Shown one piece after another: positions 23,981 through 31,954 of a stretch of DNA of 32,024 bases; position 1 is the first letter of the stretch; the number at the start of each line of letters is the position of its first letter. Below the pieces are notes generated by a model. It was not told where the DNA came from. It saw only the letters and a program-made list of their open reading frames with translations, and ran no database searches. This DNA comes from a bacterium (GTDB lineage Bacteria; Planctomycetota; B15-G4). The translations under genes and the position numbers were made by a program. The stretch lies in contig JAUIEF010000041.1 of assembly GCA_030428785.1 (NCBI GenBank), positions 1-32,024 of the forward strand, read 5' to 3'.

Positions 23981-24015
23981 CGGGATCCGAGGGCCGGTTC
24001 GGGAGGCGGATCCCG
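23981..24015 (+). terminator. Inverted repeat after the membrane glycosyltransferase gene
   Basis: CGGGATCCG (23981-23989) and CGGATCCCG (24007-24015) are perfect 9-base arms around a 17-base loop, 30 bases after the stop. A third GGATCC palindrome, ACGGATCCGT, lies at 23959-23968. No T-run follows. Confidence 0.4.
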
Positions 24016-24026
24016 ACGGCGCGGCG

Positions 24027-24056
24027 TTGACGGGCTCACGAAGGGGGGGGTACCGT
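24027..24056 (+). promoter_or_regulatory. Candidate sigma-70-type promoter of the lower-GC patch
   Basis: TTGACG (24027-24032), an 18-base spacer ending in eight G residues, and TACCGT (24051-24056). The -35 is near consensus. It lies about 75 bases before the small cysteine-rich ORF. The run of G in the spacer could vary in length and so tune the promoter. Confidence 0.35.
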
Positions 24057-24129
24057 GGCGGCACAAGGGTGATGGAAGCGTTGGAGTCAAGCCTCTCGTG
24101 CGCCACGGAAGTGGCGAGGCGCTTTCGCC

Positions 24130-24426
24130 GTGAGTCTCTCGCTCCCCGCCGGAGCGCAGCAGTGTGAGTCGATCGAGAGCGAGGCGGATCTCGGATGTCC
24201 GGGCTGCTCGACGACGGTGAGCATGAGCTGCGACCCTGAGCCCGGAGACTGCGAAGGGTGCAAATGGATCGCCACAGCAGGAATCGTCTGTGCTGGCCAG
24301 GACGCTCAGTTCTGGAGCGGCTCCGAGGTCATTCCTTGCGGAGACGGCTTCGAGCGTCGCTTCGGCGGCTGCCTCGGGCAACTCTGGGGCTACGTCCTCT
24401 GTGACTGCCTCAACTGCCCCGAGTAA
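24130..24426 (+). CDS. Small cysteine-rich protein, unknown
   Basis: A 98-residue reading frame starting at GTG 24130 with no good ribosome site. It holds 12 cysteines, several in close pairs (GCPGC, DCEGC, CDCLNC), spread over the whole length, plus Trp and Gly. Such spacing suits disulfide-bonded secreted proteins or metal binding. The first residues (SLSLPAGAQQC) read like the end of a signal peptide, and the frame stays open upstream to 24073 (RGAFAVSLSLPAGAQ), but no start codon occurs there, so the N-terminus may be damaged or wrongly placed. Base composition is lower in GC than the neighbours. A strong hairpin follows. Not recognised. Confidence 0.45.
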   Translation: MSLSLPAGAQQCESIESEADLGCPGCSTTVSMSCDPEPGDCEGCKWIATAGIVCAGQDAQFWSGSEVIPCGDGFERRFGGCLGQLWGYVLCDCLNCPE

Positions 24427-24447
24427 TCGGCACCGACGATGACTCCC

Positions 24448-24479
24448 ATGGGGGCTCGGTCTCCCGACCGGGCCCCCAT
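24448..24479 (+). terminator. Long hairpin between the cysteine-rich ORF and the next gene
   Basis: ATGGGGGC-T-CGGTC (24448-24461) pairs with GACCG-G-GCCCCCAT (24466-24479) around a TCCC loop: 14 pairs including one U-G. It begins 22 bases after the stop at 24426. No T-run follows, so it could end transcription, attenuate it, or protect an RNA 3' end. Confidence 0.55.
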
Positions 24480-24500
24480 CGCCGCCATTTGGAGATTCGC

Positions 24501-25199
24501 ATGGAGAAGGGACGCCCGGTAGCACTCTCGACACTGGTCCTCGCTCTGGTGGCACTCGCCGTCGTCCTCATGCAGAGCACGAGCAGGGACGACATCATTC
24601 CTGATCCGCCGACGGTCGACCTCGGGACGACGGAGCGACATACACACAGCCTCCCTGCGTTGACGTCGACTCCCGAGGCTGAGAGTTCTGCGATCGATGT
24701 CGACGCTTCGGATGTCGAGCCTGCGGCGGCGGCTGTCCAGGAAAGCACTGCGCGAGCACCTCTACCGGCTGATGTGCCGCACGTCGCCCGGGACGGAAGG
24801 CCCGCCCGTCTCTACGTAGACGACAGTGTCTTCGAAGACCGCTGGGCCGGCGCTTCGCTGGACGAGTTGGAACTCGCTCGTCTCCGATTGACCGATGACG
24901 TGGGTCGTTCGACGCAGACGGCTCTCAATGAGTACTTCGACCTGGGTGGCGGGACTCAGAGCGTGGTCGCGAGGGAATCCGTCGATATCGACGCCAGGCC
25001 GCCGCCGACTCCTCTGCAGGAGAAGGGACTCATCAAGGGCAGTCGTTCCGAGGTCATGCCGGATGGTCGCCTCCTCATGACCAAGGGTGCACTCCCCTGG
25101 CATGAATTCACGGAGCTCTACAACCAGCAGGACGAGGTGATGTGGTTGCTGGGAGAGATCCACCGGAGGAAGAAGGCCCTGGCGTCCTCCGACGGCTGA
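24501..25199 (+). CDS. Membrane-anchored protein of unknown function
   Basis: A 232-residue protein starting at ATG 24501, with GGAG six bases upstream (TTG 24489 is an unlikely alternative). Residues 1-7 are charged and 8-27 form one membrane segment (ALSTLVLALVALAVVLMQS). Residues 30-95 are Pro-, Ser-, Thr- and Glu-rich, probably an unstructured tether, and 98-232 may fold: DDSVFEDRWAGASLDELELARLRL, NEYFDLGGG, EVMPDGRLLMTKGALPW and HEFTELYNQQDEVMWLLGEIHRRK. I do not recognise the family. Topology is N-in with the domain outside. Codon use is less GC3-biased than in surrounding genes, as for the cysteine-rich ORF before it; the two may have arrived together. Confidence 0.75.
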   Translation: MEKGRPVALSTLVLALVALAVVLMQSTSRDDIIPDPPTVDLGTTERHTHSLPALTSTPEAESSAIDVDASDVEPAAAAVQESTARAPLPADVPHVARDGRPARLYVDDSVFEDRWAGASLDELELARLRLTDDVGRSTQTALNEYFDLGGGTQSVVARESVDIDARPPPTPLQEKGLIKGSRSEVMPDGRLLMTKGALPWHEFTELYNQQDEVMWLLGEIHRRKKALASSDG

Positions 25200-25242
25200 G
25201 GCTCCGACGAAGCGCGCTCGGCGTCGTTGCTCGATGACAGGC

Positions 25243-25270
25243 GATCCGACTCCGGGCGGGGAGTCGGATC
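25243..25270 (+). terminator. Perfect 11-base-pair hairpin after the membrane-anchored gene
   Basis: GATCCGACTCC (25243-25253), loop GGGCGG, GGAGTCGGATC (25260-25270): 11 perfect pairs, 43 bases after the stop. No T-run. Beyond it, up to 25362, I see nothing recognisable. Confidence 0.55.
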
Positions 25271-25362
25271 CGGATGCGGCACATCGAGTGGACTCGGCGC
25301 TCGACCCGCCGCCTCGCCCGGCAGGCGTTCGCGGCGAGCAACTGACGCTCCGGCCCGTCCGA

Positions 25363-25392
25363 TTGGCCAAGGAAGGCGTCGCGCGATAGCCT
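25363..25392 (+). promoter_or_regulatory. Candidate promoter of the DPM1-like gene
   Basis: TTGGCC (25363-25368), an 18-base spacer, TAGCCT (25387-25392), about 50 bases before GTG 25442. Spacer and box quality are similar to the pair at 24027-24056. Confidence 0.35.
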
Positions 25393-25441
25393 TCCCTGGC
25401 ACCCCTCGCGCCCGCTCCCCGCCCCCGCCCCGGCCGCCCCC

Positions 25442-26254
25442 GTGTCCCTCGAGAGCTACAAGGACGTCGTCCCGCCCCCGCGCGACCTGCCCAAGGTCGT
25501 CGTCGTCATGCCCGCGTACAACGCGGCCTCGACCATCAAGGTCACGCTCGACGACATCGACATGGACGAGGTGGACGAGGTCATCCTCGTCGACGACTGC
25601 TCCACCGACGACACCTCCGCCGTCGCTGAGTCGCTCGGCATCACGACCATCCGGCACACGGACAACACGGGCTACGGCGGCAACCAGAAGACGTGCTACC
25701 GCGCGGCCCTGGAGCGCGGCGCGGACATCGTCGTGATGATCCACCCGGACTACCAGTACGACGCGCGCGCCCTGCCGGCCATGGTCACCTTCCTGCGGCT
25801 CGGCACCTGCGACGTCGTGCTCGGCAGCCGCATCCGCACGCGCCGCGAGGCGCTGGAAGGCGGCATGCCGCTCTGGAAGTACGTCGCGAACCGCTTCCTC
25901 ACGTTCAGCGAGAACCTCGTCCTCGGCCAGAACGTCGGCGACTTCCACACCGGCCTGCGCGCCTACACCCGCGAGGTCCTCGAGACGCTGCCGTTCGAGG
26001 AGAACAGCGACGACTTCGTGTTCGACACGCAGTTCCTCGTGCAGTGCGTGCGCTTCGGCTTCAAGATCGGCGACGTCCCCGTGCCCGCGCGGTACTTCGA
26101 GGAGGCGAGCTCGATCAACTTCAAGCGCAGCGCGCGGTACGGACTCGGGACGCTGGGGATGCTCGGCAGCTTCCTCGCGTGGAAGTTGGGCATGAGCCGG
26201 TCGCGTCTGTTTCGCAGCAAGTCGTCGACGGAGGCTGTGCGCGGCGCCGGCTGA
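25442..26254 (+). CDS. GT2-family polyprenyl-phosphate sugar transferase (DPM1-like)
   Basis: A 270-residue GT-A enzyme resembling dolichyl-phosphate mannose synthase. Landmarks: [14 protein letters not shown] at 19-32, [12 protein letters not shown], the [16 protein letters not shown] helix, the metal motif [22 protein letters not shown], the [12 protein letters not shown] acceptor loop, and [28 protein letters not shown]. It has no C-terminal membrane segments, as in soluble DPM1-type proteins. The expected reaction is transfer of a sugar from a nucleotide donor to undecaprenyl phosphate, giving the donor for GT-C enzymes such as the one at 22328-23950. GTG 25442 is chosen since the protein motif starts soon after and no ATG is close. 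Confidence 0.9.
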   Translation: MSLESYKDVVPPPRDLPKVVVVMPAYNAASTIKVTLDDIDMDEVDEVILVDDCSTDDTSAVAESLGITTIRHTDNTGYGGNQKTCYRAALERGADIVVMIHPDYQYDARALPAMVTFLRLGTCDVVLGSRIRTRREALEGGMPLWKYVANRFLTFSENLVLGQNVGDFHTGLRAYTREVLETLPFEENSDDFVFDTQFLVQCVRFGFKIGDVPVPARYFEEASSINFKRSARYGLGTLGMLGSFLAWKLGMSRSRLFRSKSSTEAVRGAG

Positions 26255-26282
26255 GCGGCGTTCCGTGAAGCCCGGGGAGGTG

Positions 26283-26314
26283 CAGCCGACCGAGGGCTGC
26301 GCCCTCGGCGGCTG
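26283..26314 (+). terminator. Hairpin after the DPM1-like gene
   Basis: CAGCCG-A-CCGAGGG (26283-26296) pairs with CCCTCGGCGGCTG (26302-26314) with one bulged A and a CTGCG loop: 13 pairs, 29 bases after the stop codon. It lies in the 307-base gap between two convergent genes. The rest of that gap holds the hexanucleotide array and otherwise nothing I recognise. Confidence 0.5.
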
Positions 26315-26445
26315 ACCGCCATGTCGACGGTTTCTGGGCATCGGGGTCGGTGGTGATCGGGGCGATGTCCGGGCGCATCACGCCGGCACGGCCAACGGCG
26401 CCATGCGTGGCACACCACCGACGACTCCGGCAGTGCGTTTTCGCG

Positions 26446-26554
<109 letters not shown>

Positions 26555-26561
26555 ACGCCCG

Positions 26562-28220
26562 TCAACTCCCGACGACCACCTCGAGCCCCGCCGTCTGCGC
26601 GGTCTGGTACGTCCCGCTCGCCGCCGGGTCGACGAACATCGCCTGGAACACGAGCACGAGCCCGCAGAGTGTCGGGTCGGCGGGCAGCAGGTAGGCCGCG
26701 TCGACCGTGCCGGTCCCGTCGACCGTCGGCAGCGCCTGCACCTGGAACGGCGCGACGTGCAGCGTGCCGCCGTCGAAGGGCACGGCCGCCGCGGTCGCGC
26801 CCCAGAAGAGGAACGGCACGGCGCCGGGCAACGCGTCGCGGAGCTCGAGCGTCACGGGCTCCCCCACCACCGGCGGGTGGTCGAAGGCGAGTCCCGGCAC
26901 GCCCGCCGCGCCCGGCTTGCCGACCCCGAACGACCGCGCGCTCGCCACGACGTCGCACGGACAGGGTCCGCCCGGCTGCGTCGTCGACGCGAGCGACACG
27001 AGGTAGGCCGCGCCCGACGATGCGCCCGCCGGATCCGCGTCCGGCGCGCCGACGAGGACCTCCCAGCCCGACACGGCCACCGCCGCGCCGAACGCGTCGC
27101 CCGCGACCCCGTCGCCGGGCCAGGCCTCGACCTCGACGGTCCAGTGCTCCGGCACGACGCCCGCGTCGCGGTGGAACACGACCGCGCGCCCGCCGGGCGT
27201 CGCCGGCGTCTCCTTGCCCGGCGCGCCCGCGACGACGCGCTCGCCGTGCACCGCGACGCCGCTCCCGAAGCGGTCGCCCGCGCCGCCGCCGTCCGACACG
27301 ATCCGCTGCACGACGGACAGCTCGTCGCCGGCCGACGCGTCGAAGGCCACGACGTACGCCGCGCCCGCGTCCGCGCCCTGGCCGTCGTCGCCGGGCGCGC
27401 CGATCACGATCCGGTCGCCGACGAACGCGAGCGCCCCGCCGAAGCCGTCGCCCGCCTGCACCTCCGGCGGCACGAGCATGTCCTCGTAGAACGCGAACGG
27501 CTCGAGCACCCGGTAGAGGTACGCGCCGCCGCTGTCGACCCCCGCCGCGTCGTCGAGCGGGTCGCCGACGAGCAGCCAGTCGCCCTCCATGGCGACCGCC
27601 GCTCCGAACGCCTCGGGGAACGCGCCCGTCCCGAACTGGTGGATGCCGATCCACCACGTCCAGCCGCCGGGCTGGTCGCGGAAGACGTGCGCGCGACCCG
27701 TGCCGTCGTCGCCGGGCGCGCCGGCCGCGATCCAGTCCGTCGTCACGCTCACCGATGCGCCGAGCCGGTCGCCCGGCGCGCCCGCGGGGTCCCAGAGCGT
27801 CTGCGCCCACGCCCAGCCCGCGCCGTCGTGCAGGTAGACGTGCACGGCGCCCGCGTCGACGCCGTGCGTCGAGTCGCTCGGGTCGCCGACGACGAGCCGC
27901 CCCCCCTCGAGCGCGAGCGACGCGCCGAACGCGCCGCCCGACGTCGGCGGCGCCGCGAGCCGGTCGCCCTCGAGCCACTGCCCCGCGACGCGCGCATACG
28001 TCGTCACGGCGCCGCCGCCCGGCGCGGACACGGCGGCGAGCGCGCCGTCGAGCACGACCGCCGTGCCGTGTGCGTCGAAGGGCGCGGTCGGCGCGGGCAC
28101 CCACGCCGGGAGGTGGCAGTGGCCGGGGTCGGGCGGCGCCGCCGCGCGCGCGACGGACGGCGCGACGCCGAGCAGGCCGAGGGCGGACACGAGCGGGAGG
28201 ACGATCCGGGGGACGCGCAT
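26562..28220 (-). CDS. Secreted FG-GAP beta-propeller protein with C-terminal beta domain
   Basis: A 552-residue exported protein. A signal peptide (1-26) has the hydrophobic core IVLPLVSALGLLGVA and ends near ARA-AAP. Seven FG-GAP-like repeats follow from about 48 to 425, each with an (A/R)FG(A/S) strand, a GDWLLVG-type strand, an AP(G)DD-type loop and a G-A-x-Y/V strand; examples are RLGASVSVTTDWIAAGAPGDD and GFGGALAFVGDRIVIGAPGDD. That number suits one complete seven-bladed propeller. After a PCPCDVV linker, the last 120 residues (RSFGVGKPGAAGVPGLAF ... GLEVVVGS) form a separate beta-rich module. Acidic loops suggest calcium binding. The role is probably surface binding or adhesion; unknown in detail. 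Confidence 0.85.
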   Translation of the reverse strand: MRVPRIVLPLVSALGLLGVAPSVARAAAPPDPGHCHLPAWVPAPTAPFDAHGTAVVLDGALAAVSAPGGGAVTTYARVAGQWLEGDRLAAPPTSGGAFGASLALEGGRLVVGDPSDSTHGVDAGAVHVYLHDGAGWAWAQTLWDPAGAPGDRLGASVSVTTDWIAAGAPGDDGTGRAHVFRDQPGGWTWWIGIHQFGTGAFPEAFGAAVAMEGDWLLVGDPLDDAAGVDSGGAYLYRVLEPFAFYEDMLVPPEVQAGDGFGGALAFVGDRIVIGAPGDDGQGADAGAAYVVAFDASAGDELSVVQRIVSDGGGAGDRFGSGVAVHGERVVAGAPGKETPATPGGRAVVFHRDAGVVPEHWTVEVEAWPGDGVAGDAFGAAVAVSGWEVLVGAPDADPAGASSGAAYLVSLASTTQPGGPCPCDVVASARSFGVGKPGAAGVPGLAFDHPPVVGEPVTLELRDALPGAVPFLFWGATAAAVPFDGGTLHVAPFQVQALPTVDGTGTVDAAYLLPADPTLCGLVLVFQAMFVDPAASGTYQTAQTAGLEVVVGS

Positions 28221-28246
28221 GACGGGCTCCGTGTTCGGGGGGTGAG

Positions 28247-28306
28247 GACCGGAGGGCCCGGGGCGCGGCCGCGGGGGGCGCGCGCCGCCGGGCGCGGTCT
28301 CCGGTC
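28247..28306 (-). terminator. Inverted repeat after the small membrane protein gene
   Basis: GACCGGAG (28247-28254) and CTCCGGTC (28299-28306) form 8 perfect pairs about 7 bases after the stop at 28313, enclosing a 44-base GC-rich loop that can itself fold. It separates the small membrane protein gene from the FG-GAP gene on the same strand. Confidence 0.35.
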
Positions 28307-28312
28307 ACGCGG

Positions 28313-28708
28313 TCAGAGCACGAAGGACAGGACGCCCATGGCGACGGCGCTCACGCCGAGCGGCACCTGCACGTTCGTGAGCCGCTTCATGAGCGCGGCG
28401 CTCTTCTCGCGCGCCGCCTCGCTCTTCGCGATGACGTTGCTCAGCAGCCCGAAGCCGAGCAGGAAGCCGATGAGGATGTCGGCCACGATCATCCCGAGCA
28501 CGAGCGCGCCGCCCACCGACGTGAAGGACATGCTGAGGTTCGGCAGCCAGCGCACGAGCCACAGGACGCCCAGCGCGAGCATGCCCACGCCCAGGAAGCC
28601 CTGGTACGGGGCGATGCGACGGAAGATCTCCTGCGCGCCGGGCTTGCGGGCGACGACGAGGGCTGAGGCGGTGATGAGGCCGCCGACGATGGTCAGGATC
28701 GGGAACAT
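28313..28708 (-). CDS. Small four-helix membrane protein, unknown
   Basis: A 131-residue hydrophobic protein. Predicted membrane segments: 3-20 (PILTIVGGLITASALVVA), 37-54 (GFLGVGMLALGVLWLV), 65-93 (VGGALVLGMIVADILIGFLLGFGLL) and 113-131 (VPLGVSAVAMGVLSFVL). A charged stretch between the last two (AKSEAAREKSAALMKRL) would be cytoplasmic or periplasmic. I do not recognise the family. ATG 28708-28706 has GGAG seven bases upstream. It is divergent from the ECF sigma gene across 147 bases, so the two could share control, but no clear promoter pair is visible there. Confidence 0.78.
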   Translation of the reverse strand: MFPILTIVGGLITASALVVARKPGAQEIFRRIAPYQGFLGVGMLALGVLWLVRWLPNLSMSFTSVGGALVLGMIVADILIGFLLGFGLLSNVIAKSEAAREKSAALMKRLTNVQVPLGVSAVAMGVLSFVL

Positions 28709-28855
28709 GGTTCGGCTCCGGTCGGAGGTGGGGTCTCGGTCGAGCGCCGGTCGCGCTCTGCCCCCCTCCCGTGCGGCGCCGCCCCGCCGGCCGACAACGA
28801 ATCCCGGAAAAATCGGCATCATGCGGAGCCCGCCGGGAACGGAGCCCACGCCCCC

Positions 28856-29413
28856 ATGACCGAGAGCGTCACGCGCCTGCTGGGCGAGCTGCGCGACGGC
28901 GACGCCGACGCCCTCCCCGCGCTCGTCGAGGCGGTGCAGTCCGAGCTCCGGAGGATGGCGGCCGCGCACCTCCGCCGCGAGCGCGCCGGCCACACGCTCC
29001 AGCCCACGGCGCTCGTCAACGAGGCCTACCTGCGCCTCGTCGAGCAGCGCGCGCAGAGCTGGGAGAGCCGCAACCACTTCCTCGCCATCGCGTCGACGGC
29101 CATGCGGCGCGTGCTCCTCGAGCACGCCCGCGCCCGCCTCGCGGAGAAGCGCGGCGGCGGCGCCGAGCGCGTCACGCTCTTCGACGTGCCCACCGCCCTG
29201 GACGAGGCGCCCGAGACGCTGCTCGCGCTCGACGAGGCGCTCGAGACCTTCGCGACGGTGGACCCGCGCAACGCGCGCATCGTCGAGCTGCGCTGGTTCG
29301 TCGGGCTCGACGTCGCGGAGACGGCCGCGGTGCTCGACGTCTCGACGCGCACGGTCGAGCGCGGCTGGCGCGCCGCGGCGGCCTGGCTGCGCGACCGGCT
29401 CGAGGGCGGGTAG
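28856..29413 (+). CDS. ECF-type RNA polymerase sigma factor (planctomycete ECF group)
   Basis: A 185-residue sigma factor. Region 2 shows RRMAAAHLRRERAGHTLQPT and LVNEAYLRLVEQ, the hallmark of the sigma-70_ECF group widespread in Planctomycetes; NHFLAIASTAMRRVLLEHAR continues it. A short linker (VTLFDVPTALDEAPE) leads to region 4, with RNARIVELRWFVGLDVAETAAVLDVSTRTVERGWRAA containing the helix-turn-helix. There is no C-terminal extension. ATG 28856 is the only reasonable start; the ribosome site GGAG is 11 bases off, somewhat far. It faces the receptor kinase gene at 29489-31837, a common pairing in this phylum, where the kinase is thought to control the sigma factor by phosphorylation. Target promoters are unknown. 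Confidence 0.93.
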   Translation: MTESVTRLLGELRDGDADALPALVEAVQSELRRMAAAHLRRERAGHTLQPTALVNEAYLRLVEQRAQSWESRNHFLAIASTAMRRVLLEHARARLAEKRGGGAERVTLFDVPTALDEAPETLLALDEALETFATVDPRNARIVELRWFVGLDVAETAAVLDVSTRTVERGWRAAAAWLRDRLEGG

Positions 29414-29488
29414 CGCGCGGCGACGTGACGCGCGGCGGCGCGGTCGGACGACGCCCGCCGACCTCCGCGACGCGGACGACGGCGCGGC

Positions 29489-31837
29489 TCAGCGCGGCGA
29501 CGCGAGGAGCGCCTCGAGCTCGCGGCAGCCGGGGTGCTCCGGCCCGTACAGCGCGCGCTCGAGCTCGAGCGCGCGTTCGAGGTGCTGCCGCGCCGCGTGG
29601 TCGCCGACGTCGTGGAGCAGCGCGCCGAGCAGGTGCCGCGCCTCCGCCTCCATGTCCGGGAGGAAGCGGTCCGGCGGCGCGTCGACGAGCAGCGGCTCGA
29701 GCAGCGCGCGCGCCTCCGCCGCGCGGCCCGCCTTCGCGTGCACGATGCCGAGGAGGCAGCGCGAGCGCTCGGCGTGCATCCCGAGGTCGTGCTTCTCGCG
29801 CAGCGCGAGCGCCTCGCGCGCCGCCTCCTCCGCCGCCTCGAGCCGCCCCTGCGCGGCGTGGATGCGCCCGAGGAAGTGCAGGTTCCCCGCGACGAGGAGG
29901 TCCTCGCCGAGCTCGCGGTTCACGACGAGCGAGCGCTCGTACTCGTCGCGCGCCTCGTCGAGGCGGCCCATGCGGAAGAGCGTGCTCCCGAGGTTGAGCC
30001 GCACCTTGGCCGTCGCCGGGTGCCGCTCGCCGTGGTTCCACGCGAGGATCCCGATCGCCTCGCGGTACGCGTCGGCCGCCGGCGCGTACCGCCCGGACTC
30101 CGAGCACGCGACGGCGTACTGGTTGAGCAGCCGGCTCAGGATCTCGCCGCGCGGCTCGCGCCGCCGCGTCTCGTCGACGGCCTGCTCGAGGAAGCGCAGC
30201 GCGTCCTCCGTCTCGCCCAGGCGGCGCAGCTCCTTGGTCCAGCCGACGAGCGCGTCGACGCGCAGCACGTGGCCCGGCTCGAGGTTCGCCGTCGCGTACG
30301 CGAGCGCGACGCGCGCCTCCTCGCGGCTGCGCGCGCCCGTGTCGATCTCCTGGCGGACGGCGGCGCGGACGTTGAGCAGCTTGGCGAGCACCTGCGGGTC
30401 GGGCGCGTCCACGAGGCCGAGCCGCGCGGCGGCCTCGTCCACGAGCGCGAGCGCGTCGTACGGCCGGTCCCCGAAGTGCGCGAAGACGGCGCCCTGCGCG
30501 AGGACCTCCGCCTCGAGCGCCGGGTCCTCGGGCAGCCCGTCGAGTGCGGCGGTCGCGGCGTCCATCTCGGCGAAGGCCGCCTCGGCGTCGCCGTCCGCCC
30601 AGTGGTCGCGCGCGGCGGCGAGCCGGTCGCGCACCGTGTCCGCGAGCTCGACCTCGTGCTGCTCGGCGCGGCGGCCGGAGTCGTGCGCGGCGTAGGCGGC
30701 GAGCGCGGCGACGAGCAGCAGCGCGACGACGACCGGGTACGCCGGCTGCCGACGCGCGAAGCGCACGGCGCGCCCCATGGCCCCGGTGCGCCGCGCGCGG
30801 ATCGGGCGGCCGTCGAGGTGCGCCGCGACGTCCTCGCACAGCGCGTCGACCGAGCGGTAGCGACGCTCGGGACGCTTCTCGAGGCACTGGAGCACGATCG
30901 CGTCGAGGTCGCCCGCGAGCCGTCGCCGCTCGGCGCCCGTCGCGCGTCGGCTCGGCGGGACGGGGTCGTCCTCGAGGATGCGGCGCTCGAGCGCGTGCAG
31001 CCCGTCGGCGTCCCACGGTCCGACCCCGCACAGGAAGACGTGGAGCAGCACGCCCAGCGCGAAGACGTCGCTCGCGGGCGTCGCCGGCTCGCCGCGCACC
31101 TGCTCGGGGCTCGCGTACTCGGGCGTGAACAGCCGGTGGCCGGTGCGCGTGAGCGGCGCGCCGTCGTCGTCGGCGCGCGTCGTCGGGTCCGGCGCGGCGA
31201 TGCCGAAGTCGAGCAGCCGCGGCGTGCCGTCCGCGCGCACGAGGATGTTGCCCGGCTTGAGGTCGCGGTGCACGACGCCGTGCGCGTGCGCGTGGGCCAC
31301 GGCCCGGCCGATGCGCACGAAGAGCCGCAGCCGCTCCTCGAGCGGGAGCCGCGCGGCGGCGACGTCGGCGGGCTCGCCGTCGACGTACTCCATGACGAGG
31401 TACGGACGCCCGTCCTCCGTCGTGCCGCCGTCCACGAGTCGCGTGATGTACTCGTGGTCGAGCCGCGCGAGCGTCTGCCGCTCGCGGAGGAAGCGCCGGA
31501 CGAGCTCGTCGTTGGCCGCGCCCGCGGGCAGGAGCTTCACGGCGACCTCGCGCTCGTACTCGCCGTCGGCGCGCCGCGCGACGAAGACCTCGCCCATGCC
31601 GCCGCGCCCGACGAGCCGCACCTCCTCGTAGGGACCGAAGCGCCGCGGCGCGCTCGGTGCACCGGACGGTCCGTCCGTCGCCCCGCGGTCGTGGCGCAGG
31701 AGCCGCTCGACCCAGTCGGCGAGCTCGCCGTCCCGCGCGCGGAGCGCCTCGAGCTCGCGACGGCGCGCGTCGTCCGGGAGGTCCGCGAGGTCGAGGAACA
31801 GCTCGCGGGCCTCGTCCCAGCGGGCGTCCTGGCTCAT
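29489..31837 (-). CDS. Transmembrane Ser/Thr protein kinase with TPR sensor region
   Basis: A 782-residue receptor-like kinase. Residues 1-65 form a helical N-terminal region (WDEARELFLDLADLPDDARRRELEAL) common in planctomycete kinases. The kinase domain covers about 70-345: glycine loop VGRGGMGEVF, Lys101 in VAVKLL, HRDLKPGN at 190-197, DFG at 210-212 and SPEQ at 243-246. One membrane segment is at 367-384 (YPVVVALLLVAALAAYA). The rest is TPR-rich, for example LGETEDALRFLEQAVDE, FRMGRLDEARDEYERSLV and HAAQGRLEAAEEAAREAL. It would sense through the outer TPRs and phosphorylate inside. ATG 31837-31835; an open extension into the repeat at 31955 is rejected. It is convergent with the ECF sigma gene, 75 bases apart. 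Confidence 0.93.
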   Translation of the reverse strand: MSQDARWDEARELFLDLADLPDDARRRELEALRARDGELADWVERLLRHDRGATDGPSGAPSAPRRFGPYEEVRLVGRGGMGEVFVARRADGEYEREVAVKLLPAGAANDELVRRFLRERQTLARLDHEYITRLVDGGTTEDGRPYLVMEYVDGEPADVAAARLPLEERLRLFVRIGRAVAHAHAHGVVHRDLKPGNILVRADGTPRLLDFGIAAPDPTTRADDDGAPLTRTGHRLFTPEYASPEQVRGEPATPASDVFALGVLLHVFLCGVGPWDADGLHALERRILEDDPVPPSRRATGAERRRLAGDLDAIVLQCLEKRPERRYRSVDALCEDVAAHLDGRPIRARRTGAMGRAVRFARRQPAYPVVVALLLVAALAAYAAHDSGRRAEQHEVELADTVRDRLAAARDHWADGDAEAAFAEMDAATAALDGLPEDPALEAEVLAQGAVFAHFGDRPYDALALVDEAAARLGLVDAPDPQVLAKLLNVRAAVRQEIDTGARSREEARVALAYATANLEPGHVLRVDALVGWTKELRRLGETEDALRFLEQAVDETRRREPRGEILSRLLNQYAVACSESGRYAPAADAYREAIGILAWNHGERHPATAKVRLNLGSTLFRMGRLDEARDEYERSLVVNRELGEDLLVAGNLHFLGRIHAAQGRLEAAEEAAREALALREKHDLGMHAERSRCLLGIVHAKAGRAAEARALLEPLLVDAPPDRFLPDMEAEARHLLGALLHDVGDHAARQHLERALELERALYGPEHPGCRELEALLASPR

Positions 31838-31923
31838 GGTCGGCGGGCCTCGACGATCGGCGACGGCAGCGCCCCACGGCTGCCCGGCCCCGACGGTAGC
31901 AGCCGGCGGCGTCGGGCGCGCCG

Positions 31924-31944
31924 CGCGGTGCGCGGTGCGCGGTG
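31924..31944. repeat. Three tandem CGCGGTG units
   Basis: Three perfect copies of a 7-base unit just beyond the hexanucleotide array, upstream of the receptor kinase gene. Confidence 0.85.
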
Positions 31945-31954
31945 CGCACGGCCA

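Noticed and set aside
24071..24130. Longer N-terminus giving the cysteine-rich ORF a full signal peptide
   Set aside because: The frame is open to 24073 but contains no ATG, GTG or TTG before GTG 24130.
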